A stretch of 32,490 nucleotides of DNA from NCBI RefSeq assembly GCF_000633595.2, contig NZ_JIBU02000033.1, forward strand, positions 1-32,490, given 5' to 3'. Both the position numbers and the translations under genes were made by a program. This document shows positions 1 through 8,095 of this stretch, in pieces. The notes under the pieces are model-generated. The model was not told where the DNA came from and did no database searches. It saw only the letters and a program-made list of their open reading frames with translations. The stretch's first letter is position 1; each line of letters opens with the position of its first letter. This DNA is from Clostridium drakei. GTDB taxonomy: Bacteria > Bacillota > Clostridia > Clostridiales > Clostridiaceae.

Positions 1-56
1 TTTGAGCAAAGCTCCAAAAGTTATCCACATTTTTCAACTTTCAATTCTGCAATCAT

Positions 57-1058
57 CTATATATTAGAATTCAAAAACTTCCATGTTACTTCAGGTACTA
101 TATTTTTTACTTGATCCATTTGATTATTTTTTATAAATTCTCTAACTTTAGAAGCACTTATATAATTACCTTCATAACATTTTCTCTCTATTTCCATCAG
201 CTCTACACCATACTTTGGCATAACTTTTTTTAATGTATTATTATATGTATTAGTAACATTACAGTAGGGTTCCTCACCTACAAATCTCTTTATTATATTT
301 AATTTCTTACAAAAATATTCCCCAAATATGTTACAATCAATATTTTCATAGGATTTTAATCTTTCATCCTCTTTTCTAATAAAATAGGATGGAAAAGTAG
401 CTGATGATATAATATATTCACCACCTGGAATAACTTTTACATTTTTGAAATCTGATAAACCTTCTTTTACCATCAAATATCTATCCTTGAAAGGAAATAA
501 GGATTTGTCTTCTTCCACCACAAATACTATAACTTCACTACATTCTTTTAAAGCCTCTTCTACTAAATATCTATGTCCATTAGTAAGTGGATTGCAATTC
601 ATTACTAATGCACCTTTCTTAGTAGTTACATCTATTTCATATTTAGTTATCATTTTATCTAAAGCTTTATTTATATTATAAATTCCATATTCTAATAAAG
701 CAGCATTTTCTTCTTTATATATAAGATTAAAATTCAAGGAAGTAAATATTTTTACTTTATCTGGTTTAGTAAATAAAAAACTATGATATATTCCTTCTTC
801 AAAAAGCTTATCTACTAAATCAGATATAAGGGAAGAAGTTACATTTTCTCCCCTTATATCCTCTGATATGGCAAAGCACTTAAATACATTCTTAGCTTTA
901 GAACAAGTAGCTTTAATTACATTATTTTCGTCTCTAAAAACTACTGTATAATCCACATCTTTATCCAGTATCAATCCAAAGCTTTCTAAAAATTTATATA
1001 CTTCATTTTTTTCTTCTTCATTTTTCAAGTTTATTTTCTGAAGCTTTAAATCATACAT
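57..1058 (-). CDS. citC: [Citrate/citramalate (pro-3S)-lyase] ligase
   Basis: A 333-residue protein of the CitC family, which uses ATP and acetate to acetylate the thiol of the CoA-like prosthetic group on the lyase gamma subunit and so switches the lyase on. The first ~125 residues look like a GNAT-type domain. The rest is a nucleotidyltransferase domain with the TNGH signature at residues 159-162 (context MNCNPLTNGHRYL) and a late SASKVR motif near residue 303. ATG start preceded by AAGGAG. It begins 10 bases after citF stops and is the last gene of the catabolic operon in the window. Given the mesaconate pathway genes upstream, the target is probably citramalate lyase rather than citrate lyase; that is inference. 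The family call is secure. Confidence 0.92.
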   Translation of the reverse strand: MYDLKLQKINLKNEEEKNEVYKFLESFGLILDKDVDYTVVFRDENNVIKATCSKAKNVFKCFAISEDIRGENVTSSLISDLVDKLFEEGIYHSFLFTKPDKVKIFTSLNFNLIYKEENAALLEYGIYNINKALDKMITKYEIDVTTKKGALVMNCNPLTNGHRYLVEEALKECSEVIVFVVEEDKSLFPFKDRYLMVKEGLSDFKNVKVIPGGEYIISSATFPSYFIRKEDERLKSYENIDCNIFGEYFCKKLNIIKRFVGEEPYCNVTNTYNNTLKKVMPKYGVELMEIERKCYEGNYISASKVREFIKNNQMDQVKNIVPEVTWKFLNSNI

Positions 1059-1068
1059 TTTTATCTCC

Positions 1069-2610
1069 TTAACTTAATGGTTTTCTAACTACATCTATTA
1101 TAGTACCATCTCTATATTCTACCACTGCTACAACCTTATCTGTAAATTCTATATGCTCTGGTTTTCCTGTCATATTTTCAGCTAAATCTTTTAATTCTTC
1201 TATTGTCATAACAGGTAAATTTTTAGCTTTTAATTTTTCTATTAAATCCTTTCTTATTGGATTTACAGCTATACCTCTTTCTGTAACTACTACATCTATA
1301 CTTTCTCCTGGAGTTGTAACTGTAGTAACCTTATCCTTTATAATTGGAAGTCTTCCTTTTATAAGGTTTGTAACTACTATAGCAAGCTTTGCTCCTGCTG
1401 CAGTATCACTGTGTCCACCTGAACCTCCCATTATTATTCCATCAGAACCTGTTGTTACATTTACATTGAAATCTGTATCTATTTCTGTAGCTCCAAGTAT
1501 CATTACATCTAAATTATTTACTACAGCTCCTTTATTATGAGGGTTCCCATACATTGATCCACTCATACCTTGATGTTTAGGATTATTTCTATAGGATTCT
1601 ACAGCTTTCAAATCAAAGCACTGTACATCAAATATATTTCTAAATAACCCTTCTTCAAGCATATCTACAATATAACCTGTTATTCCACCTGCTGCAAAAC
1701 TTCCTGTTACTTTTTTCTCTCTCATTATTTCTTTTAAATTTTCCGCTACTGCAAGGGATGTTCCACCAGCTCCTGTTTGAAATGACATTCCATCCTTTAC
1801 AAGTCCTGAAGCTTCCATAACCTTTGATGCCATTTTAGCTATTTTAAGTCCTACAGGGTCCTTTGTAATTTTTGTAGTACCTGATACAATACCTGCTGGA
1901 TTTCCTATGGAATCAACTTTAACTACATAATCTACATAAGTTTGATTGATCTCAATAGGACATGCTGGGTAAGGAACAAGGTTATCAGTAATTGCTATTA
2001 CTTTATCTGCATATTCAGCATCGCTTGCAGCATATCCTAATGAACCACAAGCAGCATTTCCATAAACTCCATTTATGTTTCCATAAGTATCTGCAGTTGG
2101 TGCTCCTATGAATGCTACATCTATATGTAAATCTCCACTTTCTATAGCTCTTGGTCTTCCACCATGAGTCATCATTACTGCTGGTTTCTTTAAGTATCCC
2201 TTTGATATAGCTTCTGCTACAGGTCCTGACATATAATTTGCAACTATTCCTGTTACAACACCCCTTTTCATATATTCTACTAAGGGCTCATGTATTGGAA
2301 ATATAGAACTTGCTGCTACAGTAATGTCTTTTATTCCTCTTTTTGAAATAGCATACATTACATTATTAAGTATGAAATCTCCATTTCTTAAATGGTGATG
2401 AAAGGATATAGTCATTCCATCCTTTATTTCTACTTTATCTAAAGCTTCTTCTATACTATTTAATACTTTATCTTCTCCTGGTTTTACGGAACTTACCTTT
2501 ACACCTACTTTTTCTTTAACACCACAATTTGAAAAAGCTCCTTGAAAAGGCTTTACTTCCCTATAGCCTTCTATATTATCAGGAATTTCTCTTCCTAGTA
2601 CATTTTTCAT
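1069..2610 (-). CDS. citF: Citrate lyase-type alpha subunit (probable citramalate lyase, CoA transferase)
   Basis: A 513-residue CitF-family protein, the usual length. In this complex the alpha subunit exchanges the acetyl group on the carrier protein for the incoming hydroxy acid, forming the acyl thioester that the beta subunit cleaves. Recognisable conserved stretches are GYREVKPFQGAFS near the N-terminus, GVYGNAACGSLGYA in the middle, FQTGAGGTSLAVAENL, and GGSGGHSDTAAGAKL in the C-terminal half. ATG start with a GAGGT site. It lies 41 bases after citE and 10 bases before citC. The gene follows citD-citE in the standard order. The substrate assignment to citramalate rests on linkage to glutamate mutase, methylaspartase and mesaconase, not on residues I can point to; citrate lyase is the alternative. 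Confidence 0.92.
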   Translation of the reverse strand: MKNVLGREIPDNIEGYREVKPFQGAFSNCGVKEKVGVKVSSVKPGEDKVLNSIEEALDKVEIKDGMTISFHHHLRNGDFILNNVMYAISKRGIKDITVAASSIFPIHEPLVEYMKRGVVTGIVANYMSGPVAEAISKGYLKKPAVMMTHGGRPRAIESGDLHIDVAFIGAPTADTYGNINGVYGNAACGSLGYAASDAEYADKVIAITDNLVPYPACPIEINQTYVDYVVKVDSIGNPAGIVSGTTKITKDPVGLKIAKMASKVMEASGLVKDGMSFQTGAGGTSLAVAENLKEIMREKKVTGSFAAGGITGYIVDMLEEGLFRNIFDVQCFDLKAVESYRNNPKHQGMSGSMYGNPHNKGAVVNNLDVMILGATEIDTDFNVNVTTGSDGIIMGGSGGHSDTAAGAKLAIVVTNLIKGRLPIIKDKVTTVTTPGESIDVVVTERGIAVNPIRKDLIEKLKAKNLPVMTIEELKDLAENMTGKPEHIEFTDKVVAVVEYRDGTIIDVVRKPLS

Positions 2611-2651
2611 AGTAATACCTCACTTTTTCCAGATTTAATCTAACATATTAA

Positions 2652-3524
2652 TTAAATAAGACCTAATAATTTAGCCAATTCCACAGTAGTTACTGCTCTG
2701 TTTATTACAGGTGCATCTACCATTTTTCCATCTAAAGAAAATACTCCTAACCCTTTAGCTTTAGCTTCATCTCTAGCTTCTAACACTCTTACTGCATGCT
2801 TTATTTCAGCTTCTGTTGGTTCAAATACTGAATGTATAGTGTCTATTTGTCTTGGATTTATGGATGATTTTCCAGTGAAACCTATACTCTTGGCTTTAAA
2901 TGTATCTTTTCTTAATCCTTCATAATCATTAGTATCCGTAAAAGGAGTATCTATAGCATCTACTCTAGAAGCTCTACAAGCTGTAGATACTCTGTTTCTT
3001 GCATAAAATATTTCTTCTCCTTCTTTTGTTCTCTTAATTCCAAAGTCTGAAGTTAAATCTTCCGCTCCTAAAAGTACACCTACTACTCTTTTTGATGCTT
3101 TTATTATGCTGTATACATTTTCCAAGCCATAAGCTGTTTCTACAATTGGAATAAGTTTTATATGATTGTCTTCAAATTTTTCTTCACTTTCAATTTTAGA
3201 AAGCATTTTATCTATAGCTTCAAGCTGCTCTTCTGTAGCTTTAGGAATCATTAATGCATCTGGCTTAACTCTAGCTATAGTATCTATATCCTTTGGTCCA
3301 TATTCAGTATCTAGTGGATTTACTCTTACTACTAGTTCTACTGCTGAATAATCTATAACTTTTATAGCTTCACTAACAAGTCTTCTTGCACTATCTTTTT
3401 CTGTAAGACTTACTGCATCCTCTAAATCAAGTATTACTGAATCAGCTCCAAGGATTGGTGCACTTTGAAGCATTCCAGGATTGTTGCCAGGCATAAAAAG
3501 CATTGTTCTTCTTAGTCTTTTCAT
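2652..3524 (-). CDS. citE: Citrate lyase-type beta subunit (probable citramalyl-ACP lyase)
   Basis: A 290-residue CitE-family TIM-barrel lyase that cleaves the acyl-carrier thioester; with citramalate as substrate the products would be acetyl-carrier and pyruvate. Family motifs present: RRTMLFMPGNNPGML at the N-terminus, LDLEDAVSLTEKDSAR, VVRVNPLDTEYG, MIPKATEEQLE, GAEDLTSDFGI (the conserved acidic metal-binding region) and GKSSINPRQID. The open frame extends three codons upstream to a GTG, but GAGG stands 8 bases before the internal ATG at 3524, and homologues start at MKRLRRTM, so the ATG is chosen. It lies between citD and citF with short gaps. Citrate lyase beta is the alternative naming. 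Confidence 0.92.
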   Translation of the reverse strand: MKRLRRTMLFMPGNNPGMLQSAPILGADSVILDLEDAVSLTEKDSARRLVSEAIKVIDYSAVELVVRVNPLDTEYGPKDIDTIARVKPDALMIPKATEEQLEAIDKMLSKIESEEKFEDNHIKLIPIVETAYGLENVYSIIKASKRVVGVLLGAEDLTSDFGIKRTKEGEEIFYARNRVSTACRASRVDAIDTPFTDTNDYEGLRKDTFKAKSIGFTGKSSINPRQIDTIHSVFEPTEAEIKHAVRVLEARDEAKAKGLGVFSLDGKMVDAPVINRAVTTVELAKLLGLI

Positions 3525-3546
3525 ATATCTCACCTCAATTTTAAAT

Positions 3547-3810
3547 TTACATTGCTCTTTCTATAGCTGTTTGAACTCTCGCTTTTATTGTATAATCTAA
3601 TGCTCCTTTATCCTGAGCCTTTATAGTTATACTTTCTATTCCTAATTCTTTTACTTTTTCTAATATAGTTTTTTCTATTTGTTTTCCAAACTGCTTCATT
3701 ACTATACTTTCAAGCTCTAATTCTACTTTGCCATTTTCATTTGGCGAAATCATAATCATTATGTCATTTGATTCTAGTGTCCCTGATTTGGCTACCTTCT
3801 TTATTTCCAT
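3547..3810 (-). CDS. citD: Citrate lyase-type acyl carrier protein, gamma subunit
   Basis: An 87-residue CitD-family carrier. Ser14 (context AKSGTLESNDIMI) matches the serine that carries the 2'-(5''-phosphoribosyl)-3'-dephospho-CoA prosthetic group in characterised citrate lyases. The group is acetylated by CitC and shuttles acyl groups between CitF and CitE. ATG start with GGAGAG upstream; 26 bases from the mesaconase beta gene and 22 bases from citE. The genes that make and attach the prosthetic group (citG, citX) do not appear in the window, so they must be downstream or elsewhere. Probably the carrier of citramalate lyase. Confidence 0.92.
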   Translation of the reverse strand: MEIKKVAKSGTLESNDIMIMISPNENGKVELELESIVMKQFGKQIEKTILEKVKELGIESITIKAQDKGALDYTIKARVQTAIERAM

Positions 3811-3836
3811 TAGCTTTCTCTCCTCATATTTCTAAT

Positions 3837-4397
3837 TTAGTCATTTACAGAATTTAAATATCCTTCTTGCCCTATTTCATACAAATTATTTCCTTCAGAA
3901 TCTATTACTACAACTAGAGGTAAATCTTCTACTTCTAATCTTCTTACTGCTTCAGATCCCAAATCTTCGTAAGCTATAACTTCTGCCTTTTTTATAGCCT
4001 TTCCCATAAGAGCAGCAGCTCCACCTATAGCTGCAAAATAAACAGCTTTATTCTTTTTCATAGACTCTATTACTTCTTTTGATCTCAAACCTTTTCCTAC
4101 CATTCCCTTTAAGCCTATATCCAATAATCTTGATGCATAAGGGTCCATTCTATAACTTGTAGTAGGGCCTGCTGAACCTATTACTTTTCCTGGCTTTGCT
4201 GGACTTGGCCCTACATAATATATGATTGAATCTTTTACATCCATAGGCAATTCTTCACCCTTATCTAAAAGCTCTATAAATCTTTTATGAGCTGCATCTC
4301 TTGCAGTATATATAACTCCAGATAACAATACACTATCTCCAGCCTTTAAATCTTTGACCTTTTCCTCTGTGAAAGGAGTTGAAACTCTTTTTTCCAT
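3837..4397 (-). CDS. Class I fumarase/tartrate dehydratase-type hydratase, beta subunit (probable mesaconase)
   Basis: 186 residues, matching the C-terminal domain of class I iron-sulfur fumarases and the TtdB/FumB-type beta subunit. Typical stretches are LKAGDSVLLSGVIYTARDAAH, YYVGPSPAKPGKVIGSAGPT followed by TSYRMD, and GMVGKGLRSKEV. It forms the swivelling domain partner of the [4Fe-4S] alpha subunit encoded immediately upstream. ATG start with GGAGGT 7 bases ahead. Context between methylaspartase and the lyase genes implies hydration of mesaconate to (S)-citramalate; fumarase activity is the alternative and may coexist, since this enzyme class is often promiscuous. Confidence 0.88.
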   Translation of the reverse strand: MEKRVSTPFTEEKVKDLKAGDSVLLSGVIYTARDAAHKRFIELLDKGEELPMDVKDSIIYYVGPSPAKPGKVIGSAGPTTSYRMDPYASRLLDIGLKGMVGKGLRSKEVIESMKKNKAVYFAAIGGAAALMGKAIKKAEVIAYEDLGSEAVRRLEVEDLPLVVVIDSEGNNLYEIGQEGYLNSVND

Positions 4398-4422
4398 ACT
4401 TATACCTCCAAATTATCAATTA

Positions 4423-5265
4423 TTATAGTTCTATCTCTGCATGTCTTGTAACATGGCAATTTATATTAACAGCAACTGGAAGCCCAGCTATATGCGTTGG
4501 ATATGTTTCTATATTTACTGCAAGTGCAGTAGTCTTTCCGCCAAATCCTTGTGGTCCAATTCCTAAAGCATTTATTTTATCTAAAAGTTCTTTTTCCAAA
4601 TTTTCATAAAATGGATTTGAGTTTCTTTCTGCTAAAGGTCTGATTAGTGCTTTTTTAGCTAAATTTGCTGCTTTGTCAAAGGTTCCACCTATACCTACAC
4701 CTACTACAATTGGAGGACATGGATTAGGTCCTGCTTCTTTTACTGCTTTAAGTATAAATTCTTTAACCCCATCTAATCCATCTGCAGGCTTTAACATTTT
4801 AATTTGACTCATATTTTCTGAACCAAATCCCTTAGGAGCTACAGTAATCTTTAATTTATCACCTGGAACTAAATTGTAATATATAACTGCTGGTGTATTA
4901 TCTTTTGTATTTACTCTATCTAACGGATCTTTTACTACAGATTTTCTTAAATAGCCTTCTGTATACCCTTGTCTTACACCTTCATTTATAGCATCCTCTA
5001 AACTTCCTCCTACTATATGAACCTCCTGGCCTACTTCTAAGAATACACAAGCCATACCCGTATCCTGACACATAGGTACTTGTTCATCTTTAGCTATATC
5101 TACATTTTCAAGTATTTTTTCTAAAATGCCCTTTGCCATATCCCATGTTTCTTCTTCTTTAGCCTTTTTAATTCTACTTTTAACATCCTCTGAAAGAAAG
5201 TAATTAGCATCTATGCATAATTTTTTTATAGAACTTGTTATTTCTGATACATTTATATCTCTCAT
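4423..5265 (-). CDS. Class I fumarase/tartrate dehydratase-type hydratase, alpha subunit (probable mesaconase)
   Basis: A 280-residue oxygen-sensitive [4Fe-4S] hydratase subunit. The three family cysteines are visible at residues 66 ([12 protein letters not shown]), 183 ([13 protein letters not shown]) and 270 ([10 protein letters not shown]), and the protein ends a few residues after the last, as usual. The open frame runs 22 codons further upstream, but AGGAG lies 9 bases before the ATG at 5265 and homologues begin near MRDINVSE, so that start is used; the discarded 5' extension includes the intergenic hairpin. In place, it should convert mesaconate to citramalate. Fumarase is the nearest alternative annotation. 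Confidence 0.88.
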   Translation of the reverse strand: MRDINVSEITSSIKKLCIDANYFLSEDVKSRIKKAKEEETWDMAKGILEKILENVDIAKDEQVPMCQDTGMACVFLEVGQEVHIVGGSLEDAINEGVRQGYTEGYLRKSVVKDPLDRVNTKDNTPAVIYYNLVPGDKLKITVAPKGFGSENMSQIKMLKPADGLDGVKEFILKAVKEAGPNPCPPIVVGVGIGGTFDKAANLAKKALIRPLAERNSNPFYENLEKELLDKINALGIGPQGFGGKTTALAVNIETYPTHIAGLPVAVNINCHVTRHAEIEL

Positions 5266-5313
5266 ATTTATCTTTCTCCTCTTTGCAAATATTTTAGTGC
5301 TTTTTTGTAGACG

Positions 5314-5341
5314 AAAAGGCAGTTTAACCAAACCGCCTTTT
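5314..5341 (-). other. Intercistronic hairpin between methylaspartase and mesaconase genes
   Basis: A 12-base-pair stem with one G-U pair (arms 5314-5325 and 5330-5341) closes a 4-base loop in the 92-base gap after mal. The transcript downstream of the stem continues CGUCUAC, with no U-run, so it does not look like an efficient terminator. An RNA processing or stability element, or a weak attenuator that sets the ratio of upstream to downstream proteins, are the likely readings. Confidence 0.6.
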
Positions 5342-5357
5342 ACAAATTAGAGTACAA

Positions 5358-6599
5358 TTATTTTCTTCTATTTACAAGTGCAATAACCCTATTCATTTCA
5401 TTATTAACTATCATATACCCTTCATCTACGCCCATTCCTGGTTTAGCAAGTACTTGTTTTGCGCCACAAGCCATACCTATATTTGTAGTTACTTCAGCCG
5501 ATCTATTTGTTTCATTACATGTTCCTCCACAATATGCTCCCATATCATGTTCTTTACAATACATTATTGCATCTGCTATATTATTTACTCCACCTAAATC
5601 TGGTGTCTTTATTTGTACCATATGTCCTGCTTTATTGTCTGTAAAGAATTTTACATCCTCTACTGTGTTGCACCATTCATCTGCAACTAATTCGACGTTT
5701 ATTCCTCTTCCATCTAATTCTGCTGTTAAGTCTCTTAATGCCTCCATTTGTTTTTGTCTTTCTTCTACATCCATTGGTCCTTCTATTCTCAAATGGAATG
5801 GTTTTGCTGCTTCCTCTAGTGTTTTTATATAATCAGCCATTGCTTTTGTATCATAATTAAATGCAGCACCTATTGTTCCATATACATCTATATGGAATAT
5901 TGGACTATAATCTTGCTTTGTTCTTAATTTTATTACTCTATCTCTTAACCATTCAACATACTTTAAAAGTTTTTCACCTTTTAATCCTAATTTTTCTTCT
6001 ACATTATTTATAAGTGCATGAGGCATTACATCTGCACCCTTTATTATCATTTTATCTGAATTGTCATATCTGTCATCTCCTGATTGTGTAAATATTGGAA
6101 CTCTCTTTATTTCATAACCTGAATTGTATTCATTTCTTATTACTTCTGCCATAGTTAATTTTTGAGCTTTTGCTACTGCATCAAGTATTGCTTGAGTTAT
6201 TCCATATCTTATAGCTGTATGTAATCTTTTTCCATTGATCTGCATTTTATCAAATTCTTCTGCTAGTGCTTTGAATTCCTTTAATTCTCTTCCTATAAGC
6301 TTTGGTGCTATTTCCTTTTCTATAACTGGAATAAAATCTTTAGCTAAAAATAAAGGATCTCTTCCACCTGCTCCTGAATACTGCACTGCTGCACAATCTC
6401 CATATGCTACCTGACCATCTTCTAATATAAGCATCACAGATATAGCTTCTCCTGCCTGTCTAACATTTTTAAATCCTTCTGTTACTGGTTCTCCTACATA
6501 AGTGAATCCATCATGACCTGCTCCTTTTTTTATAGCTCTCTGGTCATCAAAATAAAACCCTGTTTTTGATTCTGAACAAATAACATCAACTATTTTCAT
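5358..6599 (-). CDS. mal: Methylaspartate ammonia-lyase
   Basis: 413 residues, the same length as the well-studied C. tetanomorphum enzyme, and clearly homologous end to end. It eliminates ammonia from (2S,3S)-3-methylaspartate to give mesaconate. It belongs to the enolase superfamily: Mg2+ ligands Asp238 (FHIDVYG), Glu273 (RIEGP) and Asp307 (VADEWC), the catalytic bases Lys331 (VQIKTPD) and His194 (MPHALINN), and substrate-pocket Gln73, Gln172, Gln329, Thr360 and Cys361 all fall at the expected positions. ATG start. The ribosome binding site GACGGTG is weaker than those of its neighbours. It follows glmE by 32 bases and is separated from the mesaconase genes by a longer gap with a hairpin. 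Confidence 0.97.
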   Translation of the reverse strand: MKIVDVICSESKTGFYFDDQRAIKKGAGHDGFTYVGEPVTEGFKNVRQAGEAISVMLILEDGQVAYGDCAAVQYSGAGGRDPLFLAKDFIPVIEKEIAPKLIGRELKEFKALAEEFDKMQINGKRLHTAIRYGITQAILDAVAKAQKLTMAEVIRNEYNSGYEIKRVPIFTQSGDDRYDNSDKMIIKGADVMPHALINNVEEKLGLKGEKLLKYVEWLRDRVIKLRTKQDYSPIFHIDVYGTIGAAFNYDTKAMADYIKTLEEAAKPFHLRIEGPMDVEERQKQMEALRDLTAELDGRGINVELVADEWCNTVEDVKFFTDNKAGHMVQIKTPDLGGVNNIADAIMYCKEHDMGAYCGGTCNETNRSAEVTTNIGMACGAKQVLAKPGMGVDEGYMIVNNEMNRVIALVNRRK

Positions 6600-6631
6600 T
6601 TTTTACACCGTCTTTCTAATTATTATTTATA

Positions 6632-8083
6632 TTATTCAGGTCTTCCTATCAAAACACCTTTTCCTACAGCAAATATATCATCTATAGTCATCTGGAATGT
6701 TACTTCTCTTCCTTCAAACTTTCCTCTTTCTTCTAGTTTTCTTGTGTTAAATGCCTTTAATTCTTCAGTTAATGGCAAGTTTCCAAAATCCAAGTATCTT
6801 ACTGCTCCATTATTATCTCTTGCTGGCATCATTTTTCCTACATTATACTTACTTGGTGCAAATGGTATGTCAACTACTCCTGCTGCAAATCCTTTTACTG
6901 TTCCTACTGCTAAATCTCCGTTTCCAAGCTCATATAACTTATCCATCATACATTTGGTTTCTGATTTTATTATGCTTATTTCTGTTTCTAATTCCTTTGA
7001 CATTGGAAGTCTCTGACCTTGAAACATATTAAGCGTCATTTTTGTTGCTTTTATTCCTGCTGCATTTGCTTCCTTTGTCGGTATTCCCAATGCTTCATGT
7101 GGTGTTTTTACTATAACCTTTGTTGCGCCTGCTAGTGCTGCTGTTGCTGCTCCTGATCCTATTACTCCAAATGCTTTTGCTTCATCCTGTGGGAATCCTC
7201 CCATCCATTGATGAAATACTGTTGTTACATAAACATCATCATATCCATATTTTTTTAAATATTCATTCACTTGTTCTTCTAATGCTCTTATTGCTGCAAC
7301 ATCTTGAACTAAATTTCCACACTGTCCATATCCTACTGTTAAGTTTTTAACCCCTTGCTCTGCTGCAAGTAAAGCTTCTATTATAGCTACTGTATTAGAT
7401 GTACTTGGTGGAACTAAAGTTCCTGTTAAAGGTCCAAATGGTTCTCTGTTTATTGATATTCCCTGTTCTTCGTAGTATCCAACAAGTCTATCGCAGTACT
7501 GCCAGTCTAATAAGCTTCTTTCTATTGATACATTTTTAGCATATGGCACATTATATGATATTCCACCGCCTTCATTTGAAGTCCATCCTGCTGCATGTAT
7601 TATTTCTGAAAGTAATCTGGAATCTGGTGTACCGTGTCTTGCTTGAAGCGGCAAGTTTACTGCCTCAAATACCTTTCTACATCCTTTAACTCCATGATTT
7701 ACTCCTGGAAATCCATTTAACAATGATCTTCCTGCTGCTAAACTTTCTTTTATTCCTATTTCACATTCATCATATCTATTCTGTCTCGTATAACTGTCTA
7801 TTGTTGATGGTAGTAAATCTGCATCTCCTTCATCTTGAAGATGTTTTAAAAGTTCTATATGTTCATCTATTAGAGCTACTCCTGCTCTTGGTTGTGCTAA
7901 TGTTATTCCCGCCTCTTTAGCTTTTCTTAATTTTGCAGGAAAGCTTTTATATTCTGGTATCTTTTTTAAGTATTCTATCGCTTCCTTTAAATCTACTTCA
8001 CTTCCTGTTGGCCATTGGCTTAATACTTCTTTTCTCATTTCGAAAAATTCTTCATCTGTCCACTTTTTATTTTTAAGTTCCAC
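6632..8083 (-). CDS. glmE: Glutamate mutase epsilon (E) subunit
   Basis: 483 residues, the length of the C. cochlearium epsilon subunit. With GlmS it forms the coenzyme-B12-dependent mutase that turns L-glutamate into (2S,3S)-3-methylaspartate by a radical carbon-skeleton shift; GlmE is the TIM barrel holding substrate. The substrate-binding and catalytic residues known from the C. cochlearium structure are all found at matching numbers: the arginine triad Arg66, Arg100 and Arg149, plus Glu171, Tyr177, Tyr181, Lys326 and Glu330. Starts at GTG with AGGAGG nine bases ahead; that Shine-Dalgarno sequence begins at the TAG stop of glmL, so the two genes are probably translationally coupled. Confidence 0.98.
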   Translation of the reverse strand: MELKNKKWTDEEFFEMRKEVLSQWPTGSEVDLKEAIEYLKKIPEYKSFPAKLRKAKEAGITLAQPRAGVALIDEHIELLKHLQDEGDADLLPSTIDSYTRQNRYDECEIGIKESLAAGRSLLNGFPGVNHGVKGCRKVFEAVNLPLQARHGTPDSRLLSEIIHAAGWTSNEGGGISYNVPYAKNVSIERSLLDWQYCDRLVGYYEEQGISINREPFGPLTGTLVPPSTSNTVAIIEALLAAEQGVKNLTVGYGQCGNLVQDVAAIRALEEQVNEYLKKYGYDDVYVTTVFHQWMGGFPQDEAKAFGVIGSGAATAALAGATKVIVKTPHEALGIPTKEANAAGIKATKMTLNMFQGQRLPMSKELETEISIIKSETKCMMDKLYELGNGDLAVGTVKGFAAGVVDIPFAPSKYNVGKMMPARDNNGAVRYLDFGNLPLTEELKAFNTRKLEERGKFEGREVTFQMTIDDIFAVGKGVLIGRPE

Positions 8084-8095
8084 CTCAATTACCTC

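Noticed and set aside
1-20. Possible terminator hairpin after citC (TTTGGAGC with GCTCAAA on the minus strand)
   Set aside because: The stem has a bulge and the sequence that would hold the U-tract lies beyond the window edge, so it cannot be judged.
6744-7920. Several plus-strand open frames inside glmE
   Set aside because: They are leucine-rich antisense shadows of a well-conserved gene with no ribosome binding sites and no recognisable domains.
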